From the NCBI GenBank assembly GCA_951230915.1, contig OX579634.1:16146725-16210724 (forward strand): DNA of 64,000 bases. Reading direction: 5' to 3'. The position numbers were made by a program, and so were the translations under genes. Every line of letters begins with the position of its first letter. Positions within the stretch are counted from its first letter, which is position 1. The DNA is from Antitrichia curtipendula. Lineage: Eukaryota; Streptophyta; Bryopsida; Hypnales; Leucodontaceae. Positions 1-11,671 of this stretch are shown piece by piece. The notes under the pieces were generated by a model that was not told the origin of the DNA, did no database searches, and saw nothing but the letters and a program-made list of their open reading frames with translations.

Positions 1-1
1 T

Positions 2-1348
2 ATGCAAAATATCTTTGGTGATCTACTAGATATTTCAGTCGAGATATATTTAGACGATATTCTTATTTTTTCAAAAAATTTAGAAGAACATCGCCAAGTT
101 GTTCGGGAAGTATTACAACGATTACAAGATAATGGACTTTATGCCAAAGAATCAAAATGTGAGTTTCATTGCCAATCAATTGAATTCTTAGGAATGACAG
201 TTTCAGCAAGGGGACTAGAAATGTGCCCTGATAAAGTTCAAACAATTCAAGAATGGCCAATTCCAACCTCGGTGAAAGAAGTTCAAGCTTTTCTTGGATT
301 TGCAAATTTCTATCGCCGGTTTATACATGACTATTCAAAAGTGGCTATGCCTCTTATAGCATTGACAAGGAAGAATCAAAATTTTGTATGGACGCCTCAA
401 GTGGATCTTGCATTCAAAGATCTTCAATCTAAATTTATTCAAGCACCAATACTAGTTCATCCCAACTTCGAACGACTGTTTGTTGTTGAGACCAACGCCT
501 CCGACATGGCAACAACTGCAATTCTCTCCCAATATGGGGAAGACGGTTATTTGCATCCATGTGCATACCGGAGTTCAAAGATGTCCCCTGCAGAACAAAA
601 TTATGATATCTACGATAAAGAACTTCTCAGTGTGGTTTTAGCATTTCAAGACTGGCGAGTATATTTGGAGGGATCTCCGCACCACATTCAAGTTATTTTC
701 GACCATAAGAATTTAGAATATTTCCTCACTACTAAGCAATTAAATAGACGACAAGCTCGATGGTCACAATTTTTGTTGGCATTTGACTTTGAAATCCAAC
801 ATTGGCCGGGCTCCTTGAATGGAAGAGCCGATGCCCTCTCTAGAAGGATTGATCTCATGGAGGGGAAAAGTCAAGAAACCCGGCCTCTCTTATGGTTGGC
901 CGCCCTAGAATCTTGTCAACTAGTGCGGGACGATGATCGCATCCTTAAACGTTTGAAAGTCGTTACTGCGGAAGATCCACTGCTTCAACCAATCCTTGCA
1001 ATTTTTAAGAAAGAATCGCATCAAACTTCGGGGGATGTTCGCCGCCGGCTTCAAGCATATACCTTCAACGATGGAATCCTCCGGTTTCAGGACCGTATAT
1101 ACGTACCAGAGGATGCAGAGCTCCAGCGCCAAATTCTTCGATCCAGACACGACGCTCCAGCCGCGGGTCACCAGGGGCGAGCAAAGACTTTAGAATTGGT
1201 CACAAGAAACTTTTATTGGCCTACTCTCCGACGGTATGTTCATCGCTACGTTGACAGTTGTGATATTTGCCAATGGTCAAAACCAACTCACCATGCACGA
1301 TATGGGCTCATGCACCATGGAAACGTATTTCGGCAGATTTTATCGTAA
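2..1348 (+). pseudogene. Chromovirus pol, part 1: reverse transcriptase, RNase H, integrase zinc domain
   Basis: This is an open frame of 448 codons, cut at the window edge, that starts inside the reverse transcriptase palm. The catalytic YLDD box is at residues 16-19. The connection region follows (AFLGFANFYRRFIHDYSK), then RNase H around residues 150-280. The usual catalytic Asp of the RNase H TDAS motif reads Asn (VETNASD, codon AAC at 494-496), a G-to-A type change expected to abolish activity. The integrase H2C2 zinc domain is intact in outline (AGHQGRAKTLELV then CDICQWSKP). The last residues after GLMHH run out of frame: the frame that continues the polyprotein is one base away, at about 1312. 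Family is certain; activity is unlikely. Confidence 0.92.
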
Positions 1349-2412
1349 AGCTACCCATTAGTGGAGGATATGACTTGGTGATGGTCGTGGTGGACAAGAA
1401 TATGAAGCTTGCTCATTTCATTCCCACGAATGAAAGCATTGACTCTCAAAAGATGGCTTCCTTATATTTACACCATGTGTGGAAACATCATGGCACACCA
1501 GATGAAGTGATATCCGACCGCGGGCCGGTATTCGTATCAAAATTTATGAGGAGATTATTAGACCTACTTCACATTAAACCATCTCCAACAACTGCGTTTC
1601 ACCCGCAAGCAGACGGTCAAACTGAGAGGGTGAACCAGGTGCTTGAACAGTTTTTAAGAATGTTCACCACTAGACGCCAAGACGATTGGGCAGAGCTACT
1701 TCCCCTTGCAGAATTTGCATATAATAATGCCTCTCATTCGGCGACCGGATTCTCTCCTTTTTACGCTACATATGGATATCACCCATCCTTCTCTTTTATG
1801 ACACCGACTTCATTCACTGTGCCACCGGCAGAGGATAGAGTTCTCCAATTGCAACAAGTCCACGAAGAATTGAAAACTATGATTCAAATGGCCGGTGAAC
1901 AAGCTAAGCGACTTTATAATAAAAGTGTTAAAGTCCAGCCAACTTTTCAAGTAGGAGACAAAGTCCTTCTTCGGCATGACAACATTGCCACTACGGCCCC
2001 ATCAAGGAAGTTATCATCTAAATTCTTGGGCCCTTTCATAGTAATATCTCAACTCTCGGATGTAATGTGCCGGCTAAAGTTGCCAAAGACTCTACGTATT
2101 CATGATGTATTCCATGTTTCCTTGCTAGAACGATACCGTGAGGACACCATCTTGGGTCGACGTCCCACAGTCCCACCACCAATCGTCACTCCTGATGGTG
2201 ACTTGGAGTATAAGGTGCAACAAATTATGGATTCAAGGTTTTTTGGACGTTGGAAAAAATTGCAATACCTAGTTTCTTGGAAAGGATACGGTCCGGAAGA
2301 AAATTCGTGGGAGCCAACATCAAATCTTCACAACGCCCCTGACATAGTAGCAGATTTTCACATACTTCACCCTCAGGCACCACAACCTAGTCAGGACGTA
2401 AAAGGGGGGTAA
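1312..2412 (+). pseudogene. Chromovirus pol, part 2: integrase core and chromodomain
   Basis: This is the continuation of the upstream polyprotein in another frame (open from 1267, homologous from about 1312, HAPWKRISADF). Compared with typical plant chromoviruses, a few residues between GLMH and PWKRIS are missing, so a small deletion probably caused the frame change. The integrase catalytic triad is visible: Asp in ISADFIVKLP, Asp in ISDRGPVF, Glu in ADGQTERVNQVLEQF. A C-terminal chromodomain spans roughly 2206-2370 (YLVSWKGYGPEENSWEP). In the family this domain is thought to guide integration to particular chromatin. The stop codon lies inside the polypurine tract, which is normal for these elements. 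Confidence 0.92.
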
Positions 2413-2585
2413 TATTACAAACCCTAATCCGTCGTAACAAGACTTAGACAGTTAAGGAACCAAGGGTGCTTGGCTTAGCGGTTAGGGTGGTTATGGGAGA
2501 AGGAGGGAGCCTTTGTGCTACTTAATGCTTGTATGTAAGATCTATCCCTTATGTGGTATTTTGTAATACAAAAGAATGCTTTAAT
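2400..2585 (+). repeat. Polypurine tract and start of 3' LTR
   Basis: The purine run AAAAGGGGGG at about 2400-2410 overlaps the end of the pol frame and matches the plus-strand primer site of Ty3/gypsy elements. The LTR would begin right after it. The following ~170 bases have no reading frame and end with a T-rich, poly(A)-signal-like stretch. The LTR start does not show a clear TG, and only one LTR is in the window, so the end is a guess based on where the PIF/Harbinger fragment begins. Confidence 0.5.
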
Positions 2586-3338
2586 CTAATTTGTCTGATA
2601 ATGTGGAATTGCTTTGAGTTGCTTTGAGTCTGGGTTTGCATTATTCCTCCATTGCAGTAGTAGTGCTGGGTTTAAAGGTTCTGGAATGAGGTCATGACTG
2701 ACGCATTGGCCATTGAGTCCTCGATCCATGACAGAAACAGTGCTCTTTCCAATAGCAAACAACTCGTTGCAAATGAGAAGATTTATACCGTGCACGAGTT
2801 TAAAAAAGGTACACGCCACACGGATTAGTACAGGTATTGCCAATCGGTACGACGTGTTTTTCTTCTGAATCCATAGTCTCAACAAATCCGCCAGGGCAAA
2901 TATCGCAGTTTTATTCATGCAAAACATTTGCACCCACCGACCATCATCATATTGGTCAATGAGGAACCTTGAGAACCACGTAGTAGACCGTGGTTTTACC
3001 CAGAATCCAAGGTCATCTCCAAAAATGTTGAAAGACGTCCATAATCGGAAGTTGTGCAAGGCAGCAAACATTTCTGACTGGGAGTCTACCGTAGGAGCAT
3101 TTGACAATGAAGTAACGACTGTCAAATTTTGCATGCATTTGTCCTCTTCCACAGAAATAATTGGCAAGAATGCAGTGTTCGAAGCATGGAGCAGCTGCAA
3201 CAAAATCCAGGCACCGAATGCTACTATAGTGTTTTGGCAGAAGGGGTGATCCATGTCGTATGGAAAAGAAGGGAGCAGAGAAGGTCGATGCTTGAGCAAA
3301 CTACAAAGGACGAAGAGGTTGACATTGAGAAAATGCAA
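2586..3338 (-). pseudogene. PIF/Harbinger transposase fragment (HARBI1/ALP1-like N-terminal part)
   Basis: This 250-codon minus-strand frame contains a block typical of HARBI1/ALP1-like nucleases before their catalytic domain: FCMNKTAIFALADLLRLWI, then RLAIPVLIRVACTFFKLVHG, then FAIGKSTVSVM. This is the helix-turn-helix-like region that precedes the DDE nuclease. The catalytic part (the usual GAIDGTHI-type motif) is absent: after KSTVSVMDRG the sequence no longer resembles the family. It is therefore a truncated transposase, or possibly an exon of a host-domesticated relative with the rest lost. The first ~80 residues, rich in hydrophobic segments, are not recognisable. TTA-flanked MITEs elsewhere in the window could have been mobilised by this superfamily. 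Confidence 0.72.
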
Positions 3339-5389
3339 TTGAAGAAAGTGAAGGTATTTTTTACGCCTTCATTGTGGCAGGAAGAGGATTTAACCCTAAA
3401 ATAGACGGTCTCTTTAATTCTGGACAAATTCAACTTGTCCAAAGTAATGGGTTCAGTTAACAATGGACCATCAAACACGCAATTCAAACAAGCAATTCAA
3501 GCAAGCAACTCAAACAAGCAACTCGCAGTTTGACATTTAACACTTCTGGTAATTTAGGAATACAGCCATTGAAGAGCCTTACATAGGTAGTAGCCGAGGA
3601 CTCTGTCATGTAGAGTTGAGGATTAGCACGATCATAACCTCTAAGGACTGCTGAAAAATGAAAGGGTCTAAATAAAACAAACACATACCACAACAAAGCT
3701 TGAACACAAATCGTGTACCATGAATATATCATTCCAAAACAGACACTCTAACAAGCACTGTCAACCAAATAGGATAATGTATACATAGTAATGAAGTTGA
3801 TGCACACGAAATTGCAATGTAGCTAGTATTATGAACATTAGAGGAGAGAAGAAGAAACTTACAACTTATGTGCTTGATGCTGTGAATGCTCACAGAGAAA
3901 CAAAAAGAATAGTGACCATAATGGAGCCAAGGTAGTTCGGCAGCACGCGGCGGCCTCGACTTGCAGCCTCTCAGAGTCCACGACAGGACAAGCACAAATG
4001 AGAACTTCGTAGGTCATGGATCCCTAATCTTAGTCACAAAGCCTGTTCCACTTGGACCCTTCTTGCGTCTGAAGACCTTATGACTACGGAAAATTCAATA
4101 TAGTCATAGCAATTCAACAACCTCAGTTGCATGTTTCTTTCTATGGTACTGTCTCATGAAATTGTTGAATTTCACAAAATGGAACGGAGACCATTGAAGG
4201 AAAAAAAATTAACAAAAAATACATTTTCGTCACCTCTAGGTGTAATGTCAATGGAAGAGGGGTAAACCCTAAAGTTCACTGACTGTGTTCTAGAGGCCTT
4301 CGAAACAACTTTTTAGTAACGCTGAAGTGGGCAGTAGAACCGGGAAATTGTAATGCACCTTTAGTGACGACGATGCTCTGAAAAAGATTAAAGCAAATTC
4401 CACTCTTTCTCGTATGTTGATTTTGTTGAAGGGAATCTGCAAGTATTTGATGTCGAGCAAAGGAAGGGCAAAATGTAAATTCAAAAAAGAAGAATGCATC
4501 AAAGACAATTACAGGACTCAAAACGTTCTGAAGACATCAAGAAAATGTAGCAATATTTTCGATGATGTGAGGACAATGAAAATATAGTTCAATCTCGAAT
4601 TCATTGAAGCCAAGAGATTTACCTCCTCATCATTGTCCTCAATATGTCGCTCAATCTCCTTGTCAACACAAAAGCGCTTCATGTATTAGTTGTTGGCAAG
4701 GGTACAGAAGACAACAAGTACGTTGGAGCGATGTGATAGAGGAGTTGTTGTTGGACGACCAAATCATCGGATGAAGAACATGCATTTCAGGTAAGATTCT
4801 ATTGAAATTTCCCACTTCGGGAGTTGCCTAGACAGCATACAGCACTCATACAAGTGTTTCTTCAAAGAAGAGGACTGTAATCAAAAGCCTCAGCAAATAT
4901 TTCAAGAAAAAAAAACGTCTTTCCTTCCGCCGCTCAAAAAAGTCAAGAAACAGAAGACACTTGCAAAAGATGCCTAAAAACAAACCGAGAGGAAGCACTC
5001 AGAAAGACGGATGACCGCAACAACAGGAAGACGGGCAACGTAGCTACAGTATTTTTAAAGGAACAAAGGAAGAAAAAGGTAGAATTTGTAGTGTAAACAG
5101 CAAGTCCTATTATGGATTGTTAGGTGGCAGGTCCGACGACTAAAATCTGAATTTCAACATCTATCTGAACACATCAGCACTACGTACAAGTTTGTCTTCC
5201 CAGAAGTTGCTTCATCAAGTCAAGAAGTGTGAAAGGAGGTACTTTATCCACTTATTACCATGTTACGTATTAACATTCATTATTTGATAACGGCCAGTGT
5301 GAAGGCACCACTAGTATGTTTACTAAAAGAAGATAGGCAATTGTATAATCGTTATACAAAACTTCATATATATTGCAGGAACTCCACAA
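3339..5389. other. Gene-free interval of moderate GC
   Basis: Base composition is less AT-rich than the following 12 kb, but every open frame is under 95 codons and none resembles a known domain on either strand. The stretch next to the Harbinger fragment may be decayed remains of the same transposon, such as its second Myb-like gene, but no motif supports this. Confidence 0.4.
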
Positions 5390-5504
5390 ATGCCTAATTC
5401 CTTACAATAAACATTAGATGGAGTGAGGGGGCAACATACATGCCTAATCCTTTGATTAAAATAACCATCATGTGGAGTGAGGGGGTTGTCACAGGCCCAA
5501 CAAT

Positions 5505-5883
5505 GCTAGCATGTGAGCCTAAAAATGTGAGCCTATGAGCCTTGACCCGAGGTGTAAATAGGTACTCTACAACTATTGAAGGTGTCTATAACATACATAC
5601 TTATAATATAAGTACCCTATAATCATGGAAGGTGCTTATAACATAGGTACCTATTACATATACACTTATAATATAAATATCTTATAACCAATAGAAGGTA
5701 CCTATAACATAGATACCAATAATATAATTATGCACTTGTAATATAAACATCCTATAACCATAGAAGGTGCTTATAATATAGGCACCTAAAATATAAATAT
5801 CCTATAACTATGGAAGGTACATATAACATAGGAGTTTAGGCTCCTAGGCTCTTGGGCTCAAGATCCTAGGCTCACATACTAGC
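5505..5883. mobile_element. Small MITE-like element with internal tandem repeats
   Basis: Termini GCTAGCATGTGAGCC and GGCTCACATACTAGC are inverted copies of each other with one mismatch over 15 bases. Most of the inside consists of the tandem array at 5575-5842. No reading frame. No clear target duplication. Confidence 0.55.
5575..5842. repeat. Tandem repeat of a ~65 bp unit
   Basis: About four imperfect copies of an AT-rich unit whose core is CCTATAACCATGGAAGGTGC followed by TTATAACATAGGTACC and CTTATAATATAAATAT. Copies differ by small substitutions and length changes. Confidence 0.75.
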
Positions 5884-6448
5884 AACCATGTTACATGCCT
5901 AAAATCTTTGTTACAATAAACAATTGATGGTAGAAAAATGTGGAGAAATAAATTTTCAAAAATTTCAAAAATATGTTTGCAACTTGGAGCTTCCAATCTA
6001 AAGTTATAGATCAAATTTAGTAAGGTTTTCATAAGTGCATTTTCATATGTTGATACATTACATTCATTATTGAACCCCGTATTACTAACATTGAGTGTCT
6101 TGTAAGGTTTTGAGATACGCACATAGTTTGGTTTGCATACAAATTGAATGCAAATTGTATTAAGTTTTTTTTATTTTTAATTAATTAATATTTTTTTTAA
6201 ATGAATATTAGTATCTACATGTCCATTTATTCACTCTACTTCATATTTATTAGGCATGTGGGTGAATTTCATTTTTTGTTTGTTGTAATCAAACTGCCAC
6301 TTCTTCCAATTAATTAGTTTACTTGTGAAATACATTTTATACCCACCCCATCCCATATTTATATTTTTAGGGAAGCTAGTGTGATTGCAATCAATTTGGG
6401 ATATTAACATAGCACATGTAGTCAGTATTAGTATTTTGTATCATGTAT

Positions 6449-6451
<3 letters not shown>

Positions 6452-6480
<29 letters not shown>
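6452..6480. repeat. (AT)n microsatellite
   Basis: A perfect alternating AT run of about 29 bases. Confidence 0.95.
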
Positions 6481-6485
<5 letters not shown>

Positions 6486-6880
6486 TCACATTATATTAAT
6501 ATATCATATATATTGTCCATATGTATTTCATATATTGCATTTGGTATATCATATTTTGTAAGTATCCGTATCATATCCATAAACTCTAATCTTGATGGCC
6601 AAGATTGTCTATCAAAACGGCGCAATCATCGGCAACAATTTTTTTTCCAACAACACGAATTGATGGCATTGGAGGAAGAGATCAATGGCTACGAGTTTTT
6701 TCACATTAGGGGAAGGGGCTTATGGTCTTGGATAGAGGGTTTTTTTCATTTTGGGGTACATTTAATCAAAGGTTAGGCATGTGCTTGATTCTCTCCCTCT
6801 ATCTCATGTTTATTGTGATCAAGAAGTTAGGCATGTGTCAATCTGTGCTATGTTTATTGTAGAGGATTACACATATGCAT

Positions 6881-8387
6881 GGATCCCTCATTGCTTTTGA
6901 CATGATGCAATTGACCTTTAATTTGAATCCAAATCATAAATCATTCTTCTCTTTTATACGTGTTTTTATATTATGAATTTTTGACATGATATTCACATTA
7001 TGTACAACAAAAATGATATTATATGATAGATCTCAAATATATTATGAATGATGAAATTTAGTTCTAATGACTTAATGTCATGTATTTTTTCCACATTCAT
7101 TATTTGTATTAAACAATTTTGAAAATAAATAGTTTATATTGTTCTTCATTTGACAATTTTGAAGATATTTAGTATATACTTCTTAATTTTAATTTTATAT
7201 TTTATAAAGTAATGTAAAAGTGCAAACCATGTATTTTTTTGCATAATATTTAGCTTAATAGTATTTTTTTTAAAAGTGCACATGGCTATATGCATTTTTC
7301 ACAAAATCAATATATCAAAAACATTATAATTTCAATCAAACAATGGCTTATATGGAAACTTGTAGTTTATTTGAAATTGCCAAATAATCCCAAATATACC
7401 TTTTATTCAACCAAAAGTATTTGATTTCTATTTATGTAAGTATAAAATTCATTTTCAAGTTTTAAATATGTTTCAAATGTATGAATGTTAAATTTCATCA
7501 ATTTTAAGTGAAGACTAGTCTTATTCTATGTAAAAAGATATGCAATGGTATATGACTAGTTTTAAAGTATTAAAAAAGTAAAGTTTGAATCTATTTTAAA
7601 CAACAATTTTTTTTAAAAAGGTTGGAAATTGAATTTTAAAGGATTGCAATCCTTATGAGTTGTTAATTTCTAGAAAACAATTTCATTTTTCTTCAAGAGA
7701 ACTTAGAATTTATTTGGTACTTTGCAAACAACTATATTGTGATTATTCTACTTGTAGAGTAGTGGCACCATCATACAATTAAAAGAAATTTAATTTTAAA
7801 TCTCTAATATCTTGTAGAAGTATTTAAAATAAGATTCTTTCTACATGCATTGTTAAACAAAAACAAGAGGTGTTAACCTCTTTCATGCATAAATCATTTG
7901 TTAGATATCATGGTGAGTTAGCTTCATTGAAAATACATTCTTCAAATGGGAATTTTTGTTAAGTAATCATAATTTTCTTACATTTTCTGTGAAATCAAGT
8001 CCCCTCAAATTGACACCATAATAACTACTCTTTAATCACATGTTATGTTTTAGGCTAAAGCCCAAATGATTTATAATATGTAGTTTTAATGAATATAAAT
8101 GTGGCGTTATCCGCACCCCCTTTTTCTAGTAGAGCAAATATGCAATGTCTAGTGTTCTATAGCAATTAATTCATGATGAATTATTTTTATTGCAATGTCA
8201 AAGGATTTATATATATTCTAAAGTCAAAGACTTATTCATGGATAAGATTTAGGTTTCACTAAACACTATTTGTAAAACTTAAAATTTTGAGTACTAATTA
8301 AAATCTTTATCACATCAATTTAAGGCTATGTAATATGCAAAATCAGTATAGATGCAATTTCACTTTTAGCACTTTAGATTACAATTA
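6881..8387. other. AT-rich gene-free interval
   Basis: No open frame above about 60 codons with protein-like composition. Homopolymer and dinucleotide-biased AT sequence only. Nothing recognised. Confidence 0.5.
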
Positions 8388-9372
8388 CCGTAGCAGTAGG
8401 GTAGGGTTGGCGGAAATAATTATTTTAAAGGAAATTTAAAAATCAAAAAATTAAAAAGAGACATTGTCAAATTCAACAAAAATTAAATTATCACATTGTC
8501 AAGAATTATTATTTTTAAATGTTCAGAATAGTCCAATTACCATCTACCATTAAGAATTTTTTTGGTGCCAATGTAAAAGACTTACATCATTGACATTTGG
8601 TGAGAGAAGGGTGAAGAAGTTATTTTAATAATGAAATCAATTGTCCATTATGAATCCTCAAAGGGTATGGAATAATTTAAAGATGAGAGCTTGACCACTC
8701 GCTGTCAATTAAATCCTAGGAATTGTATTCAAAGTACAATTTGAGATCTCATTTGGGTATAATAGAGTAACTTTTTTCAAATCACTTTGAACCAAAAGAA
8801 ATTGGGGAATCAAGTTAATTTTTATATTCAAAGATCTATTTCACATTTAGAAACTGCAATAAAAATTTATGGATAAAATTCAAAGAAGATGTTTGAAAAT
8901 ATCAAAGAAATTCCTCTTTCAACCTTTGTCTGAAATTTATCCATAGCTTTTAATTAGAGTCTCAAAGTCTCAAATGTATATTTGGAGATGAAATTTAACT
9001 TTATTTTCCACATTAATTGAGTTCAAAGTTTAAAAATAAATAAATCTAATATGTTTAAGTGAGGTCTTACATTATACTTTGAACACAATTCTTGCTTTTG
9101 ACTTAAATATAAATGGTTGGGTTCCTATTAATCTTAATTTACATATCTCACTTGAGTTGTTTTACCTCCTACCACACTACTAATATAAAGAGCTTCTCTT
9201 CACAACTTTGGATACACCAAACTAAGTGGCTTTAGAAGTTGGTTGACGAATATTTTAAATTTGATTTTAATATAATGTGAAATTTTTATTAATTCAATTT
9301 TATAGTGCCAAACTGCTTTGGAAATTTTAATTAATTAGTGGCATCAATGTGTTAACCCTGCCCTATTATACA
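8388..9372. mobile_element. Foldback-type element related to the intronic 1.2 kb element
   Basis: The ends AGTAGGGTAGGGTTGGCGG and the inverse of GTTAACCCTGCCCTATT form imperfect inverted termini. Inside, two arms fold back: AATTTATGGATAAAATTCA near 8870 and CTGAAATTTATCCATAG near 8930. Segments such as AATGAAATCAATTGTCCAT recur in inverse orientation within the element at 51206-52424, so the two probably share a family. No coding capacity. Confidence 0.5.
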
Positions 9373-10576
9373 ACTACAATATTGTACAAGTAAAACAATA
9401 AGACTTTCTATTCTCCTACAAGATACATGTGGACTTCAATGAGTTAAGTAACATAAGCTTTCTAAATAGTAAATCTAATCTAAATAGTACTCAACTAATA
9501 AACCATTTTATTTTAAAATTATATACAAAACTAAAAAAAACATAACCACAAAATAAAATAATTTCAGAAATTGATTGTTTCATCTTCATATAGATTATTT
9601 CTTTATTTAGATGTACTACAAATACAAATTTAAAATTTGCAAAACAAAAAGTGAACTTCAAACTAATTTTTTTTAATAGTCATCATAATCATGATAGTCA
9701 CATCTTAAAATGATAATCAACTAGGCATTTTCACAGTATTTCTTATAAAAGAGTTTCATAATTTTTATATTACTTATATAGCATAATAAAATTGTAATTA
9801 AATAAATAAAGCTACAAATACAAATAAATTAGAGATTTGAGAAATTCAAAATTATACATATTCTTACTAAAAAGTTGCAAGAAAAAATATTTTTATAATT
9901 CAAAGTGGTAACTATAAATTTCATTCTCAGTATATATAAGGTTTTATAATCCATTATAATGTAGAAATTTCAAAATAGTTGTTTTTTATCAAATGTATCA
10001 AAATGTGTCAAATTCAAAATGCAACTTTACTCAAGATTTAGCTTCCAAAGGAATGTCATGGTTTACAAAGTCAAAATCTATCAAATGCACAATTTATCCC
10101 AACTTTCCTTTTATTGTCATGTGGACTTTTGATCTAACTCATCTAAGGTCTTAGACTAACAAACATCCAACTTAAAACAAATCTAAGGCAAATTATAAAT
10201 TCTCCTTCACAATAATCTTCATTTTATTCCCCAAACCTTGTATACAATAATGTTTGTACGACTAGAGTTGCTTCTCTAATATTCATATTGTACGTAATTT
10301 TTACTAAGACATTCTAAAACCTACATGTAGAAGTCAATCAATCAAAATAAATACATCTAATTAAGGATTGTGAATTTGCAAAATATAATAAATGTTATAG
10401 AATCATTCACTTCTTTTGATTCAATTATAAAACAAACTAAGGTATCATTTTTGACATACTATGTTTACAATGAGGTTATAAGTTTACATAACACTGATGA
10501 CATAATGACAATGGTTGAATTTTGTTAATTCAATGTTCTAAAAAAAACACCATCATAATGCCAAATGACAACAAGG
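9373..10576. other. AT-rich gene-free interval
   Basis: Very AT-rich, no supported reading frame, no structured repeat seen. Confidence 0.5.
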
Positions 10577-10580
10577 TTAA

Positions 10581-11515
10581 CCCCTAAAGCACCAAACACC
10601 GTTTTTTGACAACATAGCGATTTTGGGCAGCTCACTATGACCAGAATTTTTCTTTTTTTTCTTTGAAATTTTCACATAAGATGTGCCCGAGGAGTAGCTT
10701 TAAGGTCCAACAATTTTCGTAACTTTTGACTACATGGTTAAAAAGTTATTGCATGATATGTCATTTTCATTGTTCGGCGGGCAGCCAGGGCAGCAAAAAA
10801 AACTTCTTTAAAAATCACTTTTAAAAAAAACTAAAATTTAAAATTGGTTCCTTAGATTTACATGTATGTGGGAGGCTTTGAATCATTCCATTCTGATCAA
10901 TGAGTCAAAAGTTATGAGGATTCTTAGTTTGAGGGTAGTTATGGAATCTCTACTCTAAAATAAACTTTGAAGTCCTTTATTTAACTCGATATTCAATATT
11001 TTTGAAAAAAAATAAAAACATTGGGTGTAGATTGTTTAGTACAACATTACAATCGTTGGGATTGGCATTTTCCAATTTCATAAATAAATTCTTGACAATT
11101 TAGTGTTTTGAATCATTCTCTACCTCTTCCTACTTACTATTTTTTTCCTATATGTTGTACAATTCCAAATGATCTGAAATTTTTCAAGCATGTAACCAAC
11201 TTGCCTTGAAGAATAAATCCAAAGAGTAACCATCATTTTGGACATTTTTTCATACAAATGTGACCTTGTGAAGGGCAGCTGCCCGTTTTTTTGCAGGGAC
11301 AAAAAAAGGATTTTTGTCAATTCAAACGCTATTATCTTGCAATCCACTATGTGGAAAATTCTGAAATTTTTTCCACATCTTCTTAAACAAGTTTACTACA
11401 AGATCCTACGGTTACAAGTGTCTAAAAATGTTTTTTTTCTAAAATTTGACACTAGTATTAGAAATGGCAGTTTTGGAGTGGTTTTGGTGAAAACATAGTC
11501 AAAAACCTTTAGGGG
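10581..11515 (+). mobile_element. TTAA-flanked non-autonomous transposon, copy 1
   Basis: A 935 bp element that starts CCCCTAAAGCACC and ends CCTTTAGGGG, giving inverted ends of CCCCTAAAG. It is bordered on both sides by TTAA (10577-10580 and 11516-11519). TTAA target duplication with CCC-starting termini is the signature of the piggyBac superfamily, so it is best read as a piggyBac-type MITE. It carries no transposase. A 75-codon minus-strand frame at 11120-11347 is almost unchanged in the copy at 57260-58194, which may reflect recent copying rather than selection. Same orientation as copies 4 and 5. Confidence 0.8.
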
Positions 11516-11621
11516 TTAAAGAATAAATTTGTGTTTTTAATTTACTATACAATTGCTAATTCTACAAATATTGGCGACATCAAGATTATGATCTTATTGC
11601 ATTGGGTGCGCTTGTTTCAGA

Positions 11622-11671
11622 TTAAGCAACCAACCAACAACCAAGCAACCAATCAAGCAACCAACCAACAA
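11622..11671. repeat. AACC-type low-complexity tandem repeat
   Basis: Repeated AACCAACC and AACCAAGC units over about 50 bases. Confidence 0.75.

Larger units (their letters stand above)
1..2585 (+). mobile_element. Ty3/gypsy chromovirus, 3' half, decayed
   Basis: The order reverse transcriptase, RNase H, integrase, chromodomain, polypurine tract is the pol order of a Ty3/gypsy LTR retrotransposon, and the C-terminal chromodomain places it among chromoviruses. The element enters at the left edge of the window in the middle of reverse transcriptase, so gag, protease and the 5' LTR lie outside. The polyprotein is broken by a frame change near 1312 and has a changed RNase H catalytic residue, so it looks inactive. 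After the stop there is a purine tract and about 170 bases of LTR-like sequence before an unrelated PIF/Harbinger fragment begins. The right boundary is approximate because no second LTR is present for comparison. Confidence 0.9.
5390..6880. mobile_element. TIR element with tandemly built terminal repeats
   Basis: The left side (5390-5490) holds two imperfect units of about 65 bases, each with ATGCCTAA followed by a GTGGAGTGAGGGGG-like or GATGGAGTGAGGGGG-like end. The right side (about 6765-6880) holds related units in inverted orientation, seen as TTAGGCATGTG blocks and TGTTTATTGT blocks. An element bounded by complex inverted termini is the simplest reading. There is no transposase; the inside is AT-rich and contains the nested 5505-5883 element. 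Boundaries are approximate. Confidence 0.45.

Noticed and set aside
5575..5842. CRISPR-like array
   Set aside because: The units are contiguous tandem copies without unique spacers, AT-rich, and lie in a eukaryotic repeat.
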